A DNA stretch of 64,000 nt from Idiomarina sp. (GCA_020832105.1 JAFIFH010000002.1:1-64000); one strand, 5' to 3'. Numbered from the stretch's first letter, positions 39,362-48,635 are shown. The notes: generated by a model from the letters alone, not told the origin. Numbers and translations: made by a program.

Positions 39362-39533
39362 AACAACCCTCATAACCCCTTGTATGGATCTCAGTCCATT
39401 TGTTAATAAATTATAATAAGACTACCACAACGGACGAAATTTGCACTACAAAAATAGTAAATTAGGGGGTGCTAAACGGGATTAAAAGTAGCCTTAAAAT
39501 CACCTATTTAAATTAATAACTTAGGATGATTGA

Positions 39534-39800
39534 TTAGCCCTTGCTGGTCATCCGAGCCATTCTGCGCTCCAATTCTTCCGTTCGTAAACGGAACTCTTCG
39601 GTGCGGGCTTGCGCACGCTGAACGCGCTCATCTGCTTCCTCAACCCGTGCACGACAATACTCTAGAGCCCTTGCGCTGGCTCGTAACTCCGCTTGTAGCC
39701 CCTCGACCTGCTCACTTTGCGAAGCACAGCCACTCAGTAAAAGTACCGCTACACTGATCCCCGCTAATCCAAATAATTTATTATTATTAGTAACTTTCAT
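39534..39800 (-). CDS. Small outer-membrane lipoprotein, Lpp-like
   Basis: An 88-residue lipoprotein with lipobox LLSGC (Cys near residue 25). The mature part is a single amphipathic coiled coil with heptad-like spacing (EQVEGLQAELRASARALEYCR through EELERRMARM). It resembles the Lpp/OprI alanine-zipper lipoproteins in size and form. The C-terminus is SKG, so the last lysine is followed by glycine, unlike Braun lipoprotein, which ends in Lys. It lies next to an L,D-transpeptidase gene, the enzyme class that links such lipoproteins to peptidoglycan. A cysteine in the coiled coil may permit disulfide dimers. Confidence 0.75.
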   Translation of the reverse strand: MKVTNNNKLFGLAGISVAVLLLSGCASQSEQVEGLQAELRASARALEYCRARVEEADERVQRAQARTEEFRLRTEELERRMARMTSKG

Positions 39801-39882
39801 GTGTTGCTCTCCCTTTTATAGATACATTTATATATGCGCTAGCCCTTATCACCACACTATCGTCTCTAAATTACGCACTAAC

Positions 39883-40815
39883 CTAGTGGCTAATGACTTC
39901 CGCGATACCCTGGTGATGATTAAATACCTGTTCAACCTTGTGCCAGTTGATCTGTATGTTTTCTATACTTTCCTGCTGCCGCAGCTGGCTTAAAGCATAG
40001 ACTACATCGGTATGATTTTTGGTGGGGTCAGACGGATTAAGCGGTCGATGGGACTCTAATACTAATTGGTTAGCCAGAATCCCTACTTTTGTCGGTTCAC
40101 TAATGATGCGCACTGGGACGCCGATTTTAGTGGTATTCACCAGTGCTTCGATGTCCCGGTTGTTCATCCGGATACAGCCTGCACTCGTTTGCGCACCTAT
40201 GCCAAATCGTTGGTTAGTACCGTGAATAAGGTATCCCTCTGCGCTTAAATTAATCGCAAAGGGGCCAAGCGGATTATCAGGGCCCGCCGGAACTTGCCAG
40301 CGTACCTCTTCCCCACTCTCTTGCCAGCGTTGGCGAATTGAGGCTGGTGGATACCAGGTGGGATTAGGGATGCGCGCTGAGATCTGCATGTCACCCTGCG
40401 GCGTCGGTGTATTGCTTCGTCCAATCCCTATCGGGTAGGTATGAATTTCATGCTGTTCGGGCAAAAAATAGTATAAGCGGTACTCTGCAAGGTTAATAAC
40501 GATGCCTTGCCATGGGGTGGCGGGTAAAATATAGCGTGTCGGTAAACGTACTTCAGCGCCTACGGCTGGAATCCATGGGTCAAGGTCAGGGTTTGCATCA
40601 CGAATATCAGCGTAACCGAGGCCAAACCTTTCTGCGATGTCCAACAGCGTTTCACCTTGAGCCACCTGCGTCAGCTGATTGTCGCCAATAACGGTGTCGC
40701 CGCCCTCCGGCCAAGGGTAAATATTGGCAGCTTGCGCGACACTAAGAAACGATAGCGAGCTCAGCACGTATATAAATGCGCGCCACACGGATGGGGAGTG
40801 CGAGATCGTATCCAT
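39883..40815 (-). CDS. L,D-transpeptidase (ErfK/YbiS/YcfS/YnhG family)
   Basis: A 310-residue periplasmic protein with an N-terminal signal sequence (hydrophobic about 13-29, AQA). A LysM domain (about 45-92, QGETLLDIAERFG ... NPDLDPWIP) is followed by the YkuD catalytic domain (about 102-245) with His198 (LIHGTNQ) and catalytic Cys214 in TSAGCIRM. Layout and length match E. coli ErfK/YbiS, which attach Braun lipoprotein to meso-DAP or make 3-3 cross-links. An Lpp-like lipoprotein gene lies 80 bp downstream in the same direction, supporting an anchoring role. Confidence 0.94.
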   Translation of the reverse strand: MDTISHSPSVWRAFIYVLSSLSFLSVAQAANIYPWPEGGDTVIGDNQLTQVAQGETLLDIAERFGLGYADIRDANPDLDPWIPAVGAEVRLPTRYILPATPWQGIVINLAEYRLYYFLPEQHEIHTYPIGIGRSNTPTPQGDMQISARIPNPTWYPPASIRQRWQESGEEVRWQVPAGPDNPLGPFAINLSAEGYLIHGTNQRFGIGAQTSAGCIRMNNRDIEALVNTTKIGVPVRIISEPTKVGILANQLVLESHRPLNPSDPTKNHTDVVYALSQLRQQESIENIQINWHKVEQVFNHHQGIAEVISH

Positions 40816-41006
40816 TCATCTTTGCTCATTTATTATTTTTTTCCACTATACGCTCTTTTTTTCAACCTTTTAAGTGAAATGTAAAGGGCGCTCGTGGCGG
40901 CCTGAAGCAGTATCTGCAATTGTCATCAGACTGTCATCTTTCAGCAAAGAAAGTGTCACCGGCGGCGCTTATAGTGCTTAACAAATAAGCAGCTGAGGGC
41001 GAAGAC

Positions 41007-41534
41007 ATGAAATGGCTACAGCATATTCAACGCTACGACGAGCTTTCATATCTTTGGTTAACATCCACGCTAAGGCGAACGCCCAAAGCATTTCTGGCCC
41101 GGGCGGTCTCAATGAGCGGAGATGGCTGGATGTACGCTGTCATCTGCGCGGCCCTGTTCATGCAGGGCCACCATCAGGCGGGCGTGCTGTTCTCCACACT
41201 TCTGATGATCTACGCAATCGAAGTACCAGTCTATCTGGTGCTCAAAAACACGCTGCGTCGTCAGCGTCCTTATCAGCGCTTACAATTGTGCGCGATTATC
41301 AAAGCTAGTGACAAATTCAGTTTCCCTTCAGGGCATACGGCTGCCGCATTTGTTTTCGCCACGGCCTGTAGTTACTTCATTCCAGAGTCGAGCGTGATGG
41401 TGTTTAGCTGGGCCAGCGCCATTGGTCTGTCACGTGTTGCGCTCGGCGTGCACTACCCTACGGATATAGTGGCTGGCGCGGCGCTCGGCTGTGGTCTCGC
41501 GGCTACGAGTATTTATTGGATGGGAGTTCTCTGA
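41007..41534 (+). CDS. PAP2-type phosphatase, membrane protein
   Basis: A 175-residue integral membrane phosphatase. The three PAP2 motifs are complete: K80-x6-R87-P88 (KNTLRRQRP), PSGH at 107-110 and SRVALGVHYPTD at 142-153 (Arg143, His149). Members dephosphorylate lipid phosphates such as phosphatidic acid, PGP or undecaprenyl pyrophosphate. Its stop overlaps the start of a glycosyltransferase gene (TGATG), so the pair probably acts on one lipid or lipid-linked glycan. Substrate not determined by sequence. Confidence 0.92.
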   Translation: MKWLQHIQRYDELSYLWLTSTLRRTPKAFLARAVSMSGDGWMYAVICAALFMQGHHQAGVLFSTLLMIYAIEVPVYLVLKNTLRRQRPYQRLQLCAIIKASDKFSFPSGHTAAAFVFATACSYFIPESSVMVFSWASAIGLSRVALGVHYPTDIVAGAALGCGLAATSIYWMGVL

Positions 41535-42589
41535 TGCGGATTCTTTATGGTGTTCAGGGCACTGGCAACGGGCATGTAACCCGCGCGCTTGCCATGGCTG
41601 AAGCATTTAAACAGCATCCTGACATTGAAGTACAGTTCTTAATTTCAGGACGCTCCAGGGACACACTGTTCGGGGTAGAGGCACTTGGTGACTTTATCTG
41701 GCGCGAAGGGCTGAGCTTTGCGATTCGAAACGGCAAGGTATCGGTGCTTGATACACTGAGCCATAATCCTTGGTGGGGCTTTTGGCGCGACGTTCATCAA
41801 CTTGATTTGGCGGATTATGATTTGGTGCTAACCGATTTTGAACCTGTCACCGCTTGGGCGGCGAAACGACAACAGGTTCCCTGTATTGGACTAGGTCGCC
41901 AGTACGCCTTTGTCAAAGAGCATCACTCGTTGCCAGCATCGTCGTTACAGCGGGCGATGATCAAGCAATTTGCACCATGCGATAGGCCACTGGGTACCCA
42001 CTGGCAACCGTTGGATGATCATACATTGCCGCCGATTATTGAAACTCAGCAGTTCACCGGCACCACGCAAACCAACCGTTACCTGGTCTATTTGCCATTT
42101 CAGCCATTAGCAGACATTGAACGGCTACTTTCGCAGATTGCAGCTGCTGCCCCGCAGTATCAATTCGATGTGTTTCATCCACAAGCCGTCAACAAAGTGA
42201 CCGCCAACGCGACATTCTTCATGCCCTCCAGAACCACGTTTAAACACGCCTTTGATAAAGCTGAGGGGGTAATATCTAACGCTGGCTTTGGTACCAGCAG
42301 CGAGGCGTTGAGTGCGGGCAAAAAATTACTGGTGAAGCCGCTCACCGGGCAGTTTGAGCAGTGGGCGAATGCGCACTGTTTGGATGCAATGGAATTAGGC
42401 AGCGTTAGCCTGCATCTGGACTTTAGAGATGTGATGAGTTGGCTGAAAAGTGAAGGCAGCGTTCAATTGCAATGGCCGAATGTCGCAGGCGCATTAGCGC
42501 AATGGATAGCGGCAGGCGCGCGAACTCCGGTTCACGCGCTTACCGCCAGTTTATGGCAGGTCAGCCAATTACAGCGTCATACCGCTTAA
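41534..42589 (+). CDS. Glycosyltransferase, GT28/MJ1255-like
   Basis: A 351-residue GT-B-type protein. The N-terminal loop GVQGTGNGHVTRA (residues 5-17) is the family signature, and the C-terminal donor-binding region GVISNAGFGTSSEALSAGKK is typical of UDP-sugar transferases related to MurG. It has no signal peptide and would act at the cytoplasmic face. The ATG at 41534 overlaps the PAP2 stop. The gene ends 4 bp inside the convergent M28 peptidase gene. Acceptor unknown; glycolipid synthesis is the likeliest given the partner. Confidence 0.86.
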   Translation: MRILYGVQGTGNGHVTRALAMAEAFKQHPDIEVQFLISGRSRDTLFGVEALGDFIWREGLSFAIRNGKVSVLDTLSHNPWWGFWRDVHQLDLADYDLVLTDFEPVTAWAAKRQQVPCIGLGRQYAFVKEHHSLPASSLQRAMIKQFAPCDRPLGTHWQPLDDHTLPPIIETQQFTGTTQTNRYLVYLPFQPLADIERLLSQIAAAAPQYQFDVFHPQAVNKVTANATFFMPSRTTFKHAFDKAEGVISNAGFGTSSEALSAGKKLLVKPLTGQFEQWANAHCLDAMELGSVSLHLDFRDVMSWLKSEGSVQLQWPNVAGALAQWIAAGARTPVHALTASLWQVSQLQRHTA

Positions 42590-44289
42590 GGTTGACGCTG
42601 CTCGTCTGATTGCAGACGTAAGGCTTCAAACTCATTACCGCTTGCCCAATACGGCCAGTCACGGTTATTTGCTAACTGCTGACCAACTCTGAAGTAAATC
42701 CAAAGGTCCTGGTGTGCACCTCGTAGATCCCACTCTGGGTCATATTCGTCAGCAGGCTTATGGTAAGCGTCACGGTTATATATTGCGCGTTGCTCAGCAC
42801 CCCACTCCTCGCCAAACTCAAAATGATCGTTACCACCTTTGGCATAGAGTACCGGAACGCCCTGCTTGGCCAGGCTAAAGTGATCCGAGCGGTAGAATAT
42901 GCCCGCCTCAGGGTTGGTTTCTGGGGCAAGAACGCGATCCTGCATTTCTACAAATGGCGCTGCGTAATCCTGCATGTTGGAGTTTTCCCAACCAACAACG
43001 ACAAAGTCCCGCATTGGACCATACACGTTGAGCACATCCATATTAATACCAGCAACCGCTTGCTCTAGCGGTAACAATGGATGTTCCCCATACCATGCTG
43101 AGCCCAGCAGACCACGCTCTTCGGCGCCGACCAGAAGAAACACGACCGAGCGCTCCGGTTGTTCACCTTTAGCGAATTCTTCTGCGATCGATAACACGCC
43201 GGCAGTGCCGCTTGCGTTATCTTGTGCACCGTTAAAGATCTCGCCACTAATGGGTTCTACACCCATGTGATCCCAGTGAGCCATATAAATAACATGCTCT
43301 TCAGGGTGGCTTGAGCCTTCGATATAACCTGCAATGTTATAGGTATCAATATACTCGAACTCGTTTTCGACAGTGACTGACAAGCCGGTATTTAAATCAA
43401 TCGGGCTAAAGTCACTGGCCAGCGCGCGTTGATGCGCCTCTTCCAAAGTAAGCCCTGCGTTTGCGAAGAGAGCTTCAGCACTGTCGGCGGTAATCCAGCC
43501 TTCGATCTCGCTGCGGCCCATGTTGCGATCATCCCGCGCCATGTCAAAACGAACCGGTGAACCACCGGCAATAACACCCCAGCCATAGCCTGCAGGACCG
43601 GTTTCGTGAATAATAATCGCACCTGCAGCACCCTGACGAGCGGCTTCTTCAAATTTGTAAGTCCAGCGACCGTAATAGGTCATCGCATTGCCAGTGAAAA
43701 GCGCGTCATCCTGGGTTGCATAACCTGGGTCATTGACGAACATGACCACTGTTTTACCTTCCACATCCAGCCCTGCATAGTCGTCCCAATCAAATTCAGG
43801 GGCGACAATGCCGTAACCGACGAACACCATCTCGCTTTGTTCCAGGCTGACGTCATCGACAACGCGGGGGGTCCAAGCCATCATTTCATCACGATACTTA
43901 AACTCAGAGTCGTTATTGTCATGATGTAACCCCATATTGGTCACCCGTGTGGGGGCAATGCGAACCAAGGGGACGGGTTGCAAGAAACTACCGTCGTTAA
44001 GCGGCTTTACACCATAACGTTCAAATTCTGCAGTCACGTAGTCAATCGTCAGCGCTTCACCTGCTGAGCCTGGCGCACGACCCTCAAACTCATCCGAGGA
44101 TAGTGTGCGCAGGTGCTCACGGAAATTGTCATTGAAGCGATAATCTACATAACCGTCGGCATCAACTCGAGGCTCTTGGCTAGTGTAAGTAGAATTGGTA
44201 TTGGTGTCCGTGTCCGGGGCTGGTGCGTCCGTGGGGGAGCACGCCACTGTCAACACGCTCGCTGCGGCGAGTAAAGAGAGATGTCGCAT
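42586..44289 (-). CDS. M28-family metallopeptidase lipoprotein with PA domain
   Basis: A 567-residue lipoprotein (lipobox LTVAC, Cys17) followed by a Thr/Asp/Pro-rich linker. A PA insert (about 155-250, GAAGAIIIHET) precedes the M28 zinc domain: His338 (MAHWDHMG), Asp357 (QDNASG), Glu390-Glu391 (GAEERG), Asp418 and a later His in YRSDHFSLAKQGVP. These are the residues expected to bind two zinc ions and act as base. Aminopeptidase activity on peptides in the periplasm is expected. Overlaps the convergent glycosyltransferase end by 4 bp. Confidence 0.93.
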   Translation of the reverse strand: MRHLSLLAAASVLTVACSPTDAPAPDTDTNTNSTYTSQEPRVDADGYVDYRFNDNFREHLRTLSSDEFEGRAPGSAGEALTIDYVTAEFERYGVKPLNDGSFLQPVPLVRIAPTRVTNMGLHHDNNDSEFKYRDEMMAWTPRVVDDVSLEQSEMVFVGYGIVAPEFDWDDYAGLDVEGKTVVMFVNDPGYATQDDALFTGNAMTYYGRWTYKFEEAARQGAAGAIIIHETGPAGYGWGVIAGGSPVRFDMARDDRNMGRSEIEGWITADSAEALFANAGLTLEEAHQRALASDFSPIDLNTGLSVTVENEFEYIDTYNIAGYIEGSSHPEEHVIYMAHWDHMGVEPISGEIFNGAQDNASGTAGVLSIAEEFAKGEQPERSVVFLLVGAEERGLLGSAWYGEHPLLPLEQAVAGINMDVLNVYGPMRDFVVVGWENSNMQDYAAPFVEMQDRVLAPETNPEAGIFYRSDHFSLAKQGVPVLYAKGGNDHFEFGEEWGAEQRAIYNRDAYHKPADEYDPEWDLRGAHQDLWIYFRVGQQLANNRDWPYWASGNEFEALRLQSDEQRQP

Positions 44290-44388
44290 GGAGTTCCTCT
44301 AATAGTTATTGGTCAGATGTAACACCATTTACTATACCACCGAATGTTAACAAGTGAGTACTTGCGCAATCAGGGTCGAAAAACACGC

Positions 44389-44415
44389 AAAAAAAAGCGC
44401 GGCATTAGCCGCGCT
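44389..44415 (-). terminator. Intrinsic terminator after the DUF4168 gene
   Basis: AGCGCGGC (44396-44403) and GCCGCGCT (44408-44415) form a stem with ATTA loop; on the minus strand it is followed by a run of T. Confidence 0.88.
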
Positions 44416-44449
44416 CTTGGTCACTCTTGGATTCTAAAAGCTTCCCAAC

Positions 44450-44827
44450 TTAAGAACGATGTTCTTCGATACGCTCTTGAATCTCTGGGTCATTCTGCAT
44501 GCGATATGCAATTGCGTTATATTCTTCAACGCTCAGACCACTGTTTTCAACTGCTTCAACCATTTCGCTTTGCGCTGCAATTTGCAGCTCCTGAGCTTCT
44601 TCCTGGCTTTCTGCCTGCTCAAGTTCAGCAACAAACTCGTCGTTGATACGCTCAATTTCGTCCAACGCGTCAGCAAACTGCTCTAATTGCTCTTCAGAAA
44701 TTGGCTGGTTAGCCATTTCTTCCATTTGCTGTTGTGCGTAAGCCTGCTCGTTTTGATCCTGTGCCAGTGCTGGCATTGAAAACATAGCGGCTGCGATAGC
44801 TGAAAGTGCAAAAGTACGTTTAAACAT
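44450..44827 (-). CDS. DUF4168-family periplasmic protein
   Basis: A 125-residue exported protein with signal peptide ending at ALA (near residue 22). The acidic helical mature region PISEEQLEQFADALDEIERIND and the later SGLSVEEYNAIAYRMQNDPEIQERI are the DUF4168 pattern. Function unknown; members are small periplasmic helical proteins often seen in marine gammaproteobacteria. Own terminator, so monocistronic. A relatively long, AT-rich promoter region precedes it, shared with the divergent histidine kinase gene. Confidence 0.82.
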   Translation of the reverse strand: MFKRTFALSAIAAAMFSMPALAQDQNEQAYAQQQMEEMANQPISEEQLEQFADALDEIERINDEFVAELEQAESQEEAQELQIAAQSEMVEAVENSGLSVEEYNAIAYRMQNDPEIQERIEEHRS

Positions 44828-45000
44828 AATTTTCTCTCCTCGTGTGAAGTTCTCACTAGTAACTAAGCGAATGCTGTGCCAACTTGAGAAAAAAACTAAA
44901 ATTAATTTTTATCCTATTGATATATTTGAATTAATTTTAATGTTACTAGCTAAAAGGAAGAATCTGACCTGACCGTATATGGAACTTTAGTGTATACTTT

Positions 45001-45040
45001 TGTCACATGTGACAGATATGTCAGTGACAGAAGTGACACA
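45001..45040 (+). promoter_or_regulatory. Cluster of TGTCA/TGACA palindromes before the histidine kinase gene
   Basis: A perfect 14-bp palindrome TGTCACATGTGACA (45001-45014), the dyad TGTCA-G-TGACA (45019-45029) and a further GTGACA (45033-45038) lie within 43 bp of the start codon at 45044. Spacing between dyad centres is about 17 bp. Such a cluster suits an autoregulator, perhaps the adjacent NtrC-type protein, acting on its own operon. Confidence 0.5.
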
Positions 45041-45043
45041 GCG

Positions 45044-46573
45044 ATGAAAAATTCACCAACACGGTTCTTTCGGTTAGCAGGTATGCAGCGAGCTTTATTG
45101 CTGTATGTCGTGTTACCTCTATTGGTCATTGCCGGAGGTGGTATCGCCTTTGGCCTGGATCGCCTGACAACCCTCGAGTCAGATCGTTTGAAAGACGATG
45201 TAGAACTCATTGGCCGGGCGATTCGCCTGCCGGTGGGTGAGGCGCTGGCCGTTGGCGATGAAGAAGCCGTGCGCAGAACTTTGCAGTCGGTGTTCGATAT
45301 TGGCCGGATCTACGGCGCTTCGGTTTTTGATGTGAACGGCAACCAGGTCGCTGCAGCAGGTATCACTGAACGCGACTTGACCACCAGCCAGGTGGCTCAG
45401 CAGGTTGTCACCACAGGTGAGCAGCAAGAGCGATATCGCCAGGTTTCAGGCATGTTTTTGTATTCTCATTTCATTCCGGTATTTGACGATCTTGGGCGCA
45501 CCAACGGTTTTATTCAGATCAATCGTCGCGCCAGCGACTTTGACGCGTCACTGGCCCAGCTTTCGCGAATTGCCTGGCTGACTTGGTGGGTGTTGTGTAT
45601 AGCGACCCTGGCCATAGTAATATTCGGTCATTACGGCGGTGTCGGCCGGCACGTCTACGCCCTAACCCAAACTATGCAGCGTATCGAGCGAGGTGAGCGC
45701 AACCATCGTGCGGACGAAACCGGGCCCTCAGAGCTAGCCGAGCTAGCCCGTGGACTCAACCGCATGCTCGACAGCATTGATGCTAAAAACGCCGAGTTGA
45801 TTGAACACCAGGCCCACGAAGAGGCGTTGGCGAAACAACTGCAGTACCAGGAAAAGATGGCTGCCATAGGGCGTGTGGCAGGTGGCGTGGCCCACGAGCT
45901 GGGAGCGCCGTTGACAGTGATTGATGGACGCGCTCGGCGCTTGATGCAAAGTAGCCATGAGCCAGCGCAGGTAAGGCAGCTTGAAGCTATCCGTGGGCAG
46001 GTGGCGAGACTAACCCGCATTGTTAGGCAGTTGCTCAATTACACCCGCCAGAGCACCAGTGACATTGAACCCGTTGATATGCGAGAGCTGCTGCTTGAGT
46101 GCATTAGTAATGTGCGCCATGAAGTGACCAGTGAGACTTTACGAATAACGCTGCACTTGCCTACGGACATTGAGCTGGAAGCTGATGAACCCAGACTGGA
46201 ATTAGCACTGGTCAATGTATTACGCAATGCCACTCAGGTGGCCAGAGACGAAGTCAAAGTTTACGCCATCGCGCATCGGTACAACGATATTGATGGCGTG
46301 CTCATCAAGGTGGTTGATGATGGTCCAGGGTTGCCAGCTGGGGTTACCACTGAAAAATTGTTAGAACCCTTCTTTTCGACCAAGACCCAGGGGGAAGGCA
46401 CTGGGCTGGGTCTTGCCATCGTTTACAACGTAGTCACTGAGCATGGTGGCTATCTGGCTATGAGTAACCATGCCGATGGTGGCTGTGAGGTTGCTTTATG
46501 GTTTCCGCTACAACCAGGTAGTGGAATTGAATTGGGACATTCTCAGGAGCGCATAGAACGTGAGTCAGACTGA
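45044..46573 (+). CDS. Two-component sensor histidine kinase
   Basis: A 509-residue membrane kinase. Transmembrane helices at about 17-37 and 178-195 enclose a periplasmic sensor of about 140 residues, followed by HAMP (200-252), a HisKA domain with His284 in GGVAHELGAPLT and a HATPase domain with N-box NVLRNATQV, VDDGPGLP and TGLGLAIV. The ATG at 45044 is used since an upstream frame adds a non-hydrophobic extension. It overlaps the regulator gene by 14 bp, so they are a pair. The HAELG/HELGAP active-site context is that of NtrB/ZraS-type kinases. Signal unknown. Confidence 0.92.
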   Translation: MKNSPTRFFRLAGMQRALLLYVVLPLLVIAGGGIAFGLDRLTTLESDRLKDDVELIGRAIRLPVGEALAVGDEEAVRRTLQSVFDIGRIYGASVFDVNGNQVAAAGITERDLTTSQVAQQVVTTGEQQERYRQVSGMFLYSHFIPVFDDLGRTNGFIQINRRASDFDASLAQLSRIAWLTWWVLCIATLAIVIFGHYGGVGRHVYALTQTMQRIERGERNHRADETGPSELAELARGLNRMLDSIDAKNAELIEHQAHEEALAKQLQYQEKMAAIGRVAGGVAHELGAPLTVIDGRARRLMQSSHEPAQVRQLEAIRGQVARLTRIVRQLLNYTRQSTSDIEPVDMRELLLECISNVRHEVTSETLRITLHLPTDIELEADEPRLELALVNVLRNATQVARDEVKVYAIAHRYNDIDGVLIKVVDDGPGLPAGVTTEKLLEPFFSTKTQGEGTGLGLAIVYNVVTEHGGYLAMSNHADGGCEVALWFPLQPGSGIELGHSQERIERESD

Positions 46574-47921
46574 GCGAATTGTTGTGGTCGAAGACGATCC
46601 AGGATTAAGAGAACTGCTGATTGAAGAGCTGGAGACTGAGCGCTACCAGGTTTATGCACTAGAGAGTGTCGAGCTGGCGCTGCCAGAGATTGAGCGCGTA
46701 CAACCAGACCTGGTGATCAGCGATCTCCGTTTACCAGGGGCAAATGGCATGACCATGGTGCCGCAGCTGTTAAAGCTAGCTGATGCTCCATCAATTCTGC
46801 TGATCACCGCATTTGGTACGGTTGCTCAGGCGGTGGAAGCGCTCAAGCAAGGAGCGGATGACTTTCTTACCAAGCCGCTCGATATGGAGCACTTTTTATT
46901 AACGGTGCGACGTTTGCTGGAAAATCGACGCTTGAAAAGCACCGTAAAAGCACTGCGTGAGGGCCGACCGAGTGATCGCTTCCATGGCATGATTGGTCAG
47001 AGTCGAGCGATGCGCGACCTCTATCATCAGATTACCCAGGTCGCCAATGCTGGGTCGGCGGTGTTAATCCTGGGGGAGAGCGGCACTGGTAAAGAACTAG
47101 TGGCGCGAGCGATACATCAGCAAAGCGAACGTAAAGATGGGCCTTTTCTTGCGGTTAACTGTGCCGGCATACCGAAAGAACTCATGGAAAGTGAGTTCTT
47201 TGGACACGCGGCAGGCGCCTTTACCGGCGCGCAGAAAGCGCGTTCAGGCTTATTGAAAGAAGCCCATCAAGGTACGCTGTTACTCGATGAAATCGGTGAA
47301 ATGCCACTGGAGCTTCAGGCGAAGTTACTTCGGGTATTACAGGAAGGGCGCATACGGGCGGTGGGTAGCGATCAGGAAATCGAGGTGGATGTGCGTATTA
47401 TCGCCGCCACCCATCGCGACCTTGAAGCGTTGGTCACTGCTAGCGAATTTCGTCAGGATTTGTTTTACCGGTTGGAAACCTTTTCGTTAAAAGTACCGCC
47501 ATTGCGTGAGCGCGGCGATGACCGTGAGTTGCTCGCTCAGCAATTTATCGCAGGTTTGTCGAAAGATGTGGCGTCAGCGCCAGCCTTGTCGCGAGAAGCC
47601 CTGAGTAAAATATACGACTACCCCTTTCCAGGTAATGTGCGCGAGCTACAAAACGCAATGGAGCGTGCGGTGACTTTCTGTGAAGGTAAAGAGATTAAAC
47701 CAGAACACCTACCTGAGCGTATCCAACAAGCATCTCAGCTTAATCATGAGCGGGATGCAACGGCAACTGACGAGGGCCGACCGACATCTTTACGGCCGTT
47801 AAGTGATGTACAACGAGACTATGTGCGCTATGTTTTAAGGGAAACCGGCGGTAATAAGCGCAAAGCGGCCGAAATACTCGGCGTGACCCGGCGGACATTG
47901 TACCGCTGGTTAGAGGATTAA
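46560..47921 (+). CDS. NtrC-family sigma-54-dependent response regulator
   Basis: A 453-residue regulator. Receiver: acidic pair Glu11-Asp12-Asp13, phospho-acceptor Asp55 (VISDLRLPG), Lys105 in LTKPL. The AAA+ domain has Walker A GESGTGKE (172-179) and GAFTGA (219-224). A C-terminal Fis-type helix-turn-helix (GNKRKAAEILGVTRRTLYRWL) ends the protein. The start is a GTG at 46560 within the kinase gene. Partner of the kinase upstream; targets unknown. The palindromes at 45001-45040 might be its own control sites, but they lie unusually close to the gene for a sigma-54 enhancer. Confidence 0.93.
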   Translation: MSQTERIVVVEDDPGLRELLIEELETERYQVYALESVELALPEIERVQPDLVISDLRLPGANGMTMVPQLLKLADAPSILLITAFGTVAQAVEALKQGADDFLTKPLDMEHFLLTVRRLLENRRLKSTVKALREGRPSDRFHGMIGQSRAMRDLYHQITQVANAGSAVLILGESGTGKELVARAIHQQSERKDGPFLAVNCAGIPKELMESEFFGHAAGAFTGAQKARSGLLKEAHQGTLLLDEIGEMPLELQAKLLRVLQEGRIRAVGSDQEIEVDVRIIAATHRDLEALVTASEFRQDLFYRLETFSLKVPPLRERGDDRELLAQQFIAGLSKDVASAPALSREALSKIYDYPFPGNVRELQNAMERAVTFCEGKEIKPEHLPERIQQASQLNHERDATATDEGRPTSLRPLSDVQRDYVRYVLRETGGNKRKAAEILGVTRRTLYRWLED

Positions 47922-47951
47922 CGCAGAATAACAAACCAGCAGAGGTGGTGA

Positions 47952-48635
47952 ATGAAGGTATTGATGGTGTTAACGTCCCATGATCAATTGGGTGATACAG
48001 GACATAAGACAGGCTTCTGGATTGAGGAGTTCGCCGCCCCTTACTATGTGTTCGCAGACGCAGGTGTAGAGATCACGCTGGCGTCACCTAAAGGTGGCCA
48101 GCCACCGATTGACCCTAACAGTGAAGCGGACGATGCGCAGACTGAGGCGACCAAGCGTTTCTATCAGGATAATGCGGTACAAGACAAACTGAGCAAAACT
48201 GAGCAGCTTAATACCCTTAAGGCAGATGACTACGACGCTGTGTTCTACCCAGGCGGACATGGTCCGTTATGGGATCTGGCAACTGACGCACAGTCAATTA
48301 AGTTGTTAGAAGACTTCTGGACGCAAGGTAAAGCAGTGGCTGCGGTTTGCCACGCCCCAGCGGTGTTATTAAACGCAAACTTAGCAGGTAAGCCGCTGAT
48401 TGCAGGACGAGCGGTCACTGGGTTTAGTAATACTGAAGAGCAAGCAGTAGAGCTTACCGACGTCGTTCCATTTTTATTGGAAGACGAGCTCAAAAGCAAA
48501 GGTGCCAAATATGAAAAAACCGATGACTGGCACCCGTACGTGATACAGGACGGTTTGCTGATTACCGGGCAAAATCCGGCCTCATCAGAGGCGACCGCTA
48601 AAGCCTTATTGAAAATCCTGCAAGGCCAACACTAG
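47952..48635 (+). CDS. DJ-1/PfpI-superfamily protein, Hsp31-like
   Basis: A 227-residue protein of the type-1 glutamine amidotransferase-like fold. The nucleophile is Cys133 in AAVCHAPAVLL, with His134 next to it and Glu26 (or Glu25) in GFWIEEFA, the triad seen in class I Hsp31/HchA-like proteins. YPGGHGPLWDL near residue 99-109 and TGQNPASS near the C-terminus are family features. Glyoxalase III or deglycase-like activity against methylglyoxal is reported for relatives. Located 30 bp after the sigma-54 regulator, probably co-transcribed, but a functional link is not evident. Confidence 0.9.
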   Translation: MKVLMVLTSHDQLGDTGHKTGFWIEEFAAPYYVFADAGVEITLASPKGGQPPIDPNSEADDAQTEATKRFYQDNAVQDKLSKTEQLNTLKADDYDAVFYPGGHGPLWDLATDAQSIKLLEDFWTQGKAVAAVCHAPAVLLNANLAGKPLIAGRAVTGFSNTEEQAVELTDVVPFLLEDELKSKGAKYEKTDDWHPYVIQDGLLITGQNPASSEATAKALLKILQGQH

